From Paenibacillus sp. YN15 (GTDB taxonomy: Bacteria > Bacillota > Bacilli > Paenibacillales > NBRC-103111), in assembly GCF_003285005.1 (NCBI RefSeq), contig NZ_QMFA01000017.1, positions 1-64,000 on the forward strand: DNA of 64,000 bases. The letters run 5' to 3'. Numbering within the stretch: position 1 is the first letter of the stretch; the number at the start of each line of letters is the position of its first letter. A program made the translations under genes and the position numbers. This document shows positions 60,997 through 64,000 of this stretch, piece by piece. The notes beneath the pieces are model-generated. The model did no database searches, was not told where the DNA came from, and saw nothing but the letters and a program-made list of their open reading frames with translations.

Positions 60997-61045
60997 CCCT
61001 CAAAAGTGACGGTTGCCCCGAAATGAAATCCAAGTGCTTTTGGGG
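60997..61045. repeat. CCCTCAAAAG palindrome, copy 2, in the xylB leader
   Basis: CCCTCAAAAG (60997-61006) and CTTTTGGGG (61037-61045) form a stem with one G-T pair; the centre and the flank GCGCTCCCGTATGAAAATCC resemble copy 1 at 17863. It lies between the predicted xylB transcription start and the ribosome binding site, so it would fold in the leader RNA. Confidence 0.6.
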
Positions 61046-61078
61046 CGCTCCCGTATGAAAATCCTTGTTTCCAGCTTT

Positions 61079-61109
61079 ATTATAACATAGTTTGTTAAAT
61101 GAATAAACT
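61079..61109 (-). promoter_or_regulatory. xylB promoter with XylR-like operator
   Basis: On the minus strand TATAAT (61084-61079) is a -10 with a weak TTTATT 17 bases upstream. Between and over them lies AGTTTGTT-AAATG-AATAAACT (61089-61109), an inverted repeat of the AGTTTGTT type known from Bacillus xyl operators. A ROK-family XylR bound there would block the polymerase. The repressor gene itself is elsewhere. Confidence 0.55.
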
Positions 61110-61247
61110 TAGATTTTGAGGTCTGATCGCCGCGGACACCGCCGCCGGAAGGCCGGAGCCCGGAAGGGCAATCCCGGGATGCGGCGCAATTCCAACCTCT
61201 GTGAAAAAGACTTGCCCGATGGTCCTGGCACATCCTGGCGGTGCTGT

Positions 61248-63587
61248 TTAGGACTGCTTTGGATTTTGTGCCGCGGCTTCAAGGCTTTTGTACATTTTCG
61301 GAGTAACGCCGTAATGCTCCTTGAACTTTTTGATGAAATAGCCGGAGCTGTTAAAGCCGCAGAGCCGGGAAATCTGCTCCACCGTATCATCTGTTCCCGT
61401 AATCAGCTCCATGGCCTTGGCCAGCCGGATTTGGGTTACGTAATCGGTGAAGTTCATGCCTGTTTCGTCCTTGAATACCTTGCTTAAGTATCTGGGGCTT
61501 AATGAAACATGGGAGGCTGCCGATTCCAGGGAGATATCCGCCCTGTAGCAGTCTTGCACGTAGCGGCGGAGCTCATCGATGACATCGCTGCCCCTGGCCT
61601 TCTGCTTGCTCTCCAGGTACAGGAAGACGGCCTGCACACAGGACAGGAGCCACTCCTCCATCTGCCGGATGTGGCGGATATGGCGGAAGCTTTCCCACGC
61701 TTCCGCGGGAAACAGCTCCTTGTACGGAATATGCAGCTCCCGCAGATAACCTCTGAATTCCCCCACCAGCTCCCGGATGCGCTGGTGTCCGTGTTCGGCA
61801 GAATAAGGGCCCGAGCTGACTTGAGCCAGGAAATTACGCACGAAGGCTTTGACATCGGGATAGGAGCCTGACTTCAGCAGCTGCGAAAACCCGGCGAAAA
61901 CAGCCTCGTCGATCACCGCGCCGCTGTGCTCACGCTCCATCAGCTCCGGTCCGGACAGAATGCCGTTTTCCGGAAGAAAATATTTGTACGAAAGGGCAGT
62001 TTGCGCTTCCGTGTAGGACAGATGCAGATCAAGCGGGAAAATCACCCATGATCCAAATGCAGCTGTTGCGCTCAGCATATAGTTTTCACGGATATAGGCG
62101 GTGACCTGCTGCGCGATCCGGTGCACCCGAGCCAGGTCGCCGCTGTTCGTCGCCAGAATGACGCCCACCCGGTAATGGGATAAGGCCGTGGCCAGAAAAG
62201 ACGCCCCGCCTCCGGAATTTTCCTCAATCTGGCTCACCAGGCTGTATTGGATAAACTGGGCATTCTCTGCGCTCAATGAGGAAATTTGTACCGGATCAAG
62301 CTCCATGATCAAAGCGGTGTAATAAGAGCCCTGCCAGTTGAGCTTCAAAAGCCGGAGCATCTCCTCGTATTCCTCCTGCCGGGTAAAGGCTTGCTGCATC
62401 AGGCCTGTAACCAGATGATGCTTGATTAGCGGCATATTGTCCTCGAAGGTTCGCTCCAGCTCCGTTACCTTCAGGGTCAGATGGTTGATGACATGGTCAA
62501 TAGTCTGAAGCTCATTTTCCCCCTTGTTCCCAAAAGCGGGCACAGCGGTCTGGGCGCTGCTTCGCAGACGGTGCATCAGCAGCTTCAGAGGGTTATAAAT
62601 CCGCAGTGTAAAAATATTGGAGAGAAGCATGCCGATGGATATGGCGGCCAAACAGATGATGAGAAAGGTATTGCGGATGGCGATGGACTTCCGGTAATAC
62701 TGGTCCACCGGTGTCAGATTGACCAGCCGCCAGCCGCTTTGCCCCAAGGTGGTATAAGAAGCGATGCTGCTTGTACCGTAATTGCCCAGGAAATTCCCCT
62801 CGCTTTCGTCCATGCCGTTGATCCGCATATTCAGGCTGTCCACCTGCTCCGCCGCCAGCCGACCGTCTCCCTTGCTTTTGACCATCAGGTTTCCATGGGG
62901 GTCCAGCAGGAAAAAGGTGCTCCGGTCGCTGCTTCCCTCCGGCTCCAAATAGCGTGTTATGGCATCCGGCTTCAGGCGGATGGATACGAACCCGCTGGCT
63001 TTCCCCGCCGTGGCTGCGAAGGGATAAGCGCGGACAAACAGCAATTGCTCCGTTTCTGCGGAATCGGCTGTATCCTGTCCGTCGGCACGCAGCCATAGGG
63101 TATTGATGCCTGAACGCTCCATCTGCTCGATCCAGGCGTTATTGCCTGCCAGCTCCTCGTTTAATTGGCTATAGCCCCGCCCGCCGGAGGACAGCACGGC
63201 CTTGGTATTGCGGTAAAAAATTTCGATGGATTCCACCAGATCATCATTGGCTGTGACCATCTGGGTCAAATAGCGGTTGGCCTCCAGAAGCTTGCTGTGA
63301 TTGCCGGCCAGAGGCTGGTCGAAGAAAATCATCAGGTCGCTGTTGCGCGGCTGGTCCATCACGATATCCACATAAAGCTGCTCGGTTCTGCGGATGGCGT
63401 TGCGGTCAATCATATCGGAGAGATGATGAAGCATCCGGACGTTGACCTTTTCGATCTGTTCATTGAAGTTCTTGGAGAAATACCAGTACGAGCTGACGCC
63501 AAGAGCGGAGATGGATACGAAGATCAGGATCGCGTAAGAGGTGACAAGCTTGTAGTATACCGTGTTGAAGCGGGACAATCTCTTCAT
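61248..63587 (-). CDS. Membrane-bound AraC family sensor-regulator
   Basis: 779 residues. Two membrane helices (about 14-36 and 300-322) enclose a large extracellular sensor (dCache-like, with RNAIRRTEQLYVDI and L-L-D-P-H-G-N-L-M-V). Cytoplasmic residues include a helical region and a C-terminal AraC domain (SLESAASHVSLSPRYLSKVF and VEQISRLCGFNSSGYFIKKF, V-T-P-K-M-Y). Such proteins in Bacillus and Paenibacillus control sugar ABC transporters without a separate kinase. AGGGG lies 8 bases before the ATG at 63587. It is divergent from the transporter permease gene at 63799, its likely target. Confidence 0.9.
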   Translation of the reverse strand: MKRLSRFNTVYYKLVTSYAILIFVSISALGVSSYWYFSKNFNEQIEKVNVRMLHHLSDMIDRNAIRRTEQLYVDIVMDQPRNSDLMIFFDQPLAGNHSKLLEANRYLTQMVTANDDLVESIEIFYRNTKAVLSSGGRGYSQLNEELAGNNAWIEQMERSGINTLWLRADGQDTADSAETEQLLFVRAYPFAATAGKASGFVSIRLKPDAITRYLEPEGSSDRSTFFLLDPHGNLMVKSKGDGRLAAEQVDSLNMRINGMDESEGNFLGNYGTSSIASYTTLGQSGWRLVNLTPVDQYYRKSIAIRNTFLIICLAAISIGMLLSNIFTLRIYNPLKLLMHRLRSSAQTAVPAFGNKGENELQTIDHVINHLTLKVTELERTFEDNMPLIKHHLVTGLMQQAFTRQEEYEEMLRLLKLNWQGSYYTALIMELDPVQISSLSAENAQFIQYSLVSQIEENSGGGASFLATALSHYRVGVILATNSGDLARVHRIAQQVTAYIRENYMLSATAAFGSWVIFPLDLHLSYTEAQTALSYKYFLPENGILSGPELMEREHSGAVIDEAVFAGFSQLLKSGSYPDVKAFVRNFLAQVSSGPYSAEHGHQRIRELVGEFRGYLRELHIPYKELFPAEAWESFRHIRHIRQMEEWLLSCVQAVFLYLESKQKARGSDVIDELRRYVQDCYRADISLESAASHVSLSPRYLSKVFKDETGMNFTDYVTQIRLAKAMELITGTDDTVEQISRLCGFNSSGYFIKKFKEHYGVTPKMYKSLEAAAQNPKQS

Positions 63588-63640
63588 GTTGCTGGCCCCT
63601 TTTACATGTCTTTTTCCCATTATAGCACCAAATTCTTTCA

Positions 63641-63654
63641 AGAAAGCGCTTTAT
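63641..63654 (+). promoter_or_regulatory. CcpA cre-like site in the transporter promoter region
   Basis: AGAAAGCGCTTTAT contains the cre core AAAGCGCTTT but mismatches the consensus ends. It lies between the divergent sensor and permease genes, consistent with catabolite control of sugar uptake. Confidence 0.4.
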
Positions 63655-63798
63655 CCGAATCTTGCAATCAGCGTCGGTCTTTCCTATTGCCCATCTTCGC
63701 TTTTTGGCATGATCGTGAAATCTTGCAATTGAACACCCGGCTGCCGCGGCCTATGGTTAAGGGGCAAGAGAAGCCATCACGAAAGGATTGAATTCACC

Positions 63799-64000
63799 AT
63801 GGCAGATTTACAGCATGCCGCTGCCGCCAAACCTTCTGCATTCCCCCGAATTTTGAAAAAGAGGCCTTTGTACCGCTATTGGAAATACCGCTATCTGCTT
63901 CTGATGTTTATTCCCGCCATTGTGTACTACATTGTCTTTCATTACATGCCGATATACGGCATTCTCATCGCCTTCAAAAACTACAAGTTCAGTCAGGGCA
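63799..64000 (+). CDS. Sugar ABC transporter permease, LplB-like (cut by window end)
   Basis: Only the first 67 codons are in the window. After an Ala-rich start, the sequence K-Y-R-Y-L-L-L-M-F-I-P-A-I-V-Y-Y-I-V-F-H-Y-M-P-I-Y-G-I-L is the first membrane helix and signature of LplB/YteP-type permeases of carbohydrate ABC importers. GAAAGGA lies about 10 bases before the ATG. The divergent AraC sensor with a large external domain is the usual regulator of these loci, and a second permease and a lipoprotein should follow outside the window. Confidence 0.85.
   Translation, partial: MADLQHAAAAKPSAFPRILKKRPLYRYWKYRYLLLMFIPAIVYYIVFHYMPIYGILIAFKNYKFSQG

Noticed and set aside
59837-61009. Plus-strand open frame of 390 codons opposite xylB
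   Set aside because: It is antisense to a gene with complete xylulokinase motifs and has no supporting features.

Overview
The window looks like chromosomal DNA of a Paenibacillus-type member of the Bacillota. This rests on strong AGGAGG-type ribosome binding sites with many TTG/GTG starts, a yybP-ykoY riboswitch in front of a TerC-type gene, secreted proteins with copper-amine-oxidase-N-type domains, a YtpB-type terpene synthase, a YesL/LplB/AraC-sensor sugar-uptake context, a 6S RNA and GC-rich coding sequence. No rRNA, tRNA, CRISPR array, prophage or intact insertion sequence was found.

Layout. 0-9 kb: a tiny lipoprotein, an MFS exporter with an AraC regulator, a BcrAB-like ABC exporter, a P-loop kinase-like protein, then CapA-like and NodB-like envelope proteins and an FAH-family hydrolase. 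9-19.4 kb: a secreted beta-propeller protein, an AraC regulator, an oligogalacturonate-lyase-like propeller, an oligoendopeptidase F with an unusual signal peptide, a manganese-riboswitch-controlled TerC protein and a chemoreceptor. 19.4-23.7 kb: a signalling block on the minus strand (response regulator, Cys-rich PAS kinase, EAL-HDOD protein, GGDEF protein). 25-32.4 kb: carbohydrate genes (mannose-6-phosphate isomerase, secreted beta-helix protein, a NodB/GH-like protein, sugar epimerase, Gfo/Idh oxidoreductase and an AraC regulator), with a LacI-family remnant. 32.5-36.6 kb: an AT-rich island with an IS3-type remnant, a HIT protein and a divergent pair consisting of a 60-residue ComX-like peptide and a ComP-like kinase. 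36.7-50 kb: methyltransferase, CYTH protein, two multispanning transporters, terpene synthase, phosphofructokinase, dehydrogenase and several small or unknown proteins. 50-58.6 kb: CshA-type RNA helicase, a BarA-like hybrid kinase coupled to an HD-GYP response regulator, and a YesL-like protein. 58.7-64 kb: 6S RNA, xylulokinase with a XylR-like operator, and a membrane-bound AraC sensor divergent from the first gene of a probable sugar ABC transporter, cut by the window end.

The strongest candidate for something new is the ComX-like/ComP-like divergent pair at 33.9-36.6 kb. The peptide ends in Gly-Asp-Trp-Ser, its kinase is ComP-like, and the AT-rich composition covers the peptide gene and only the sensor half of the kinase gene, as expected of a pherotype cassette swapped by recombination. 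No ComQ or ComA homologue lies nearby. Second, the intergenic regions carry at least three families of dispersed palindromic repeats: a nested palindrome of about 190 bp in four copies, a CCGCTATT/AATAGCGG hairpin family in clusters, and a CCCCCAAAAGTG palindrome in two copies.
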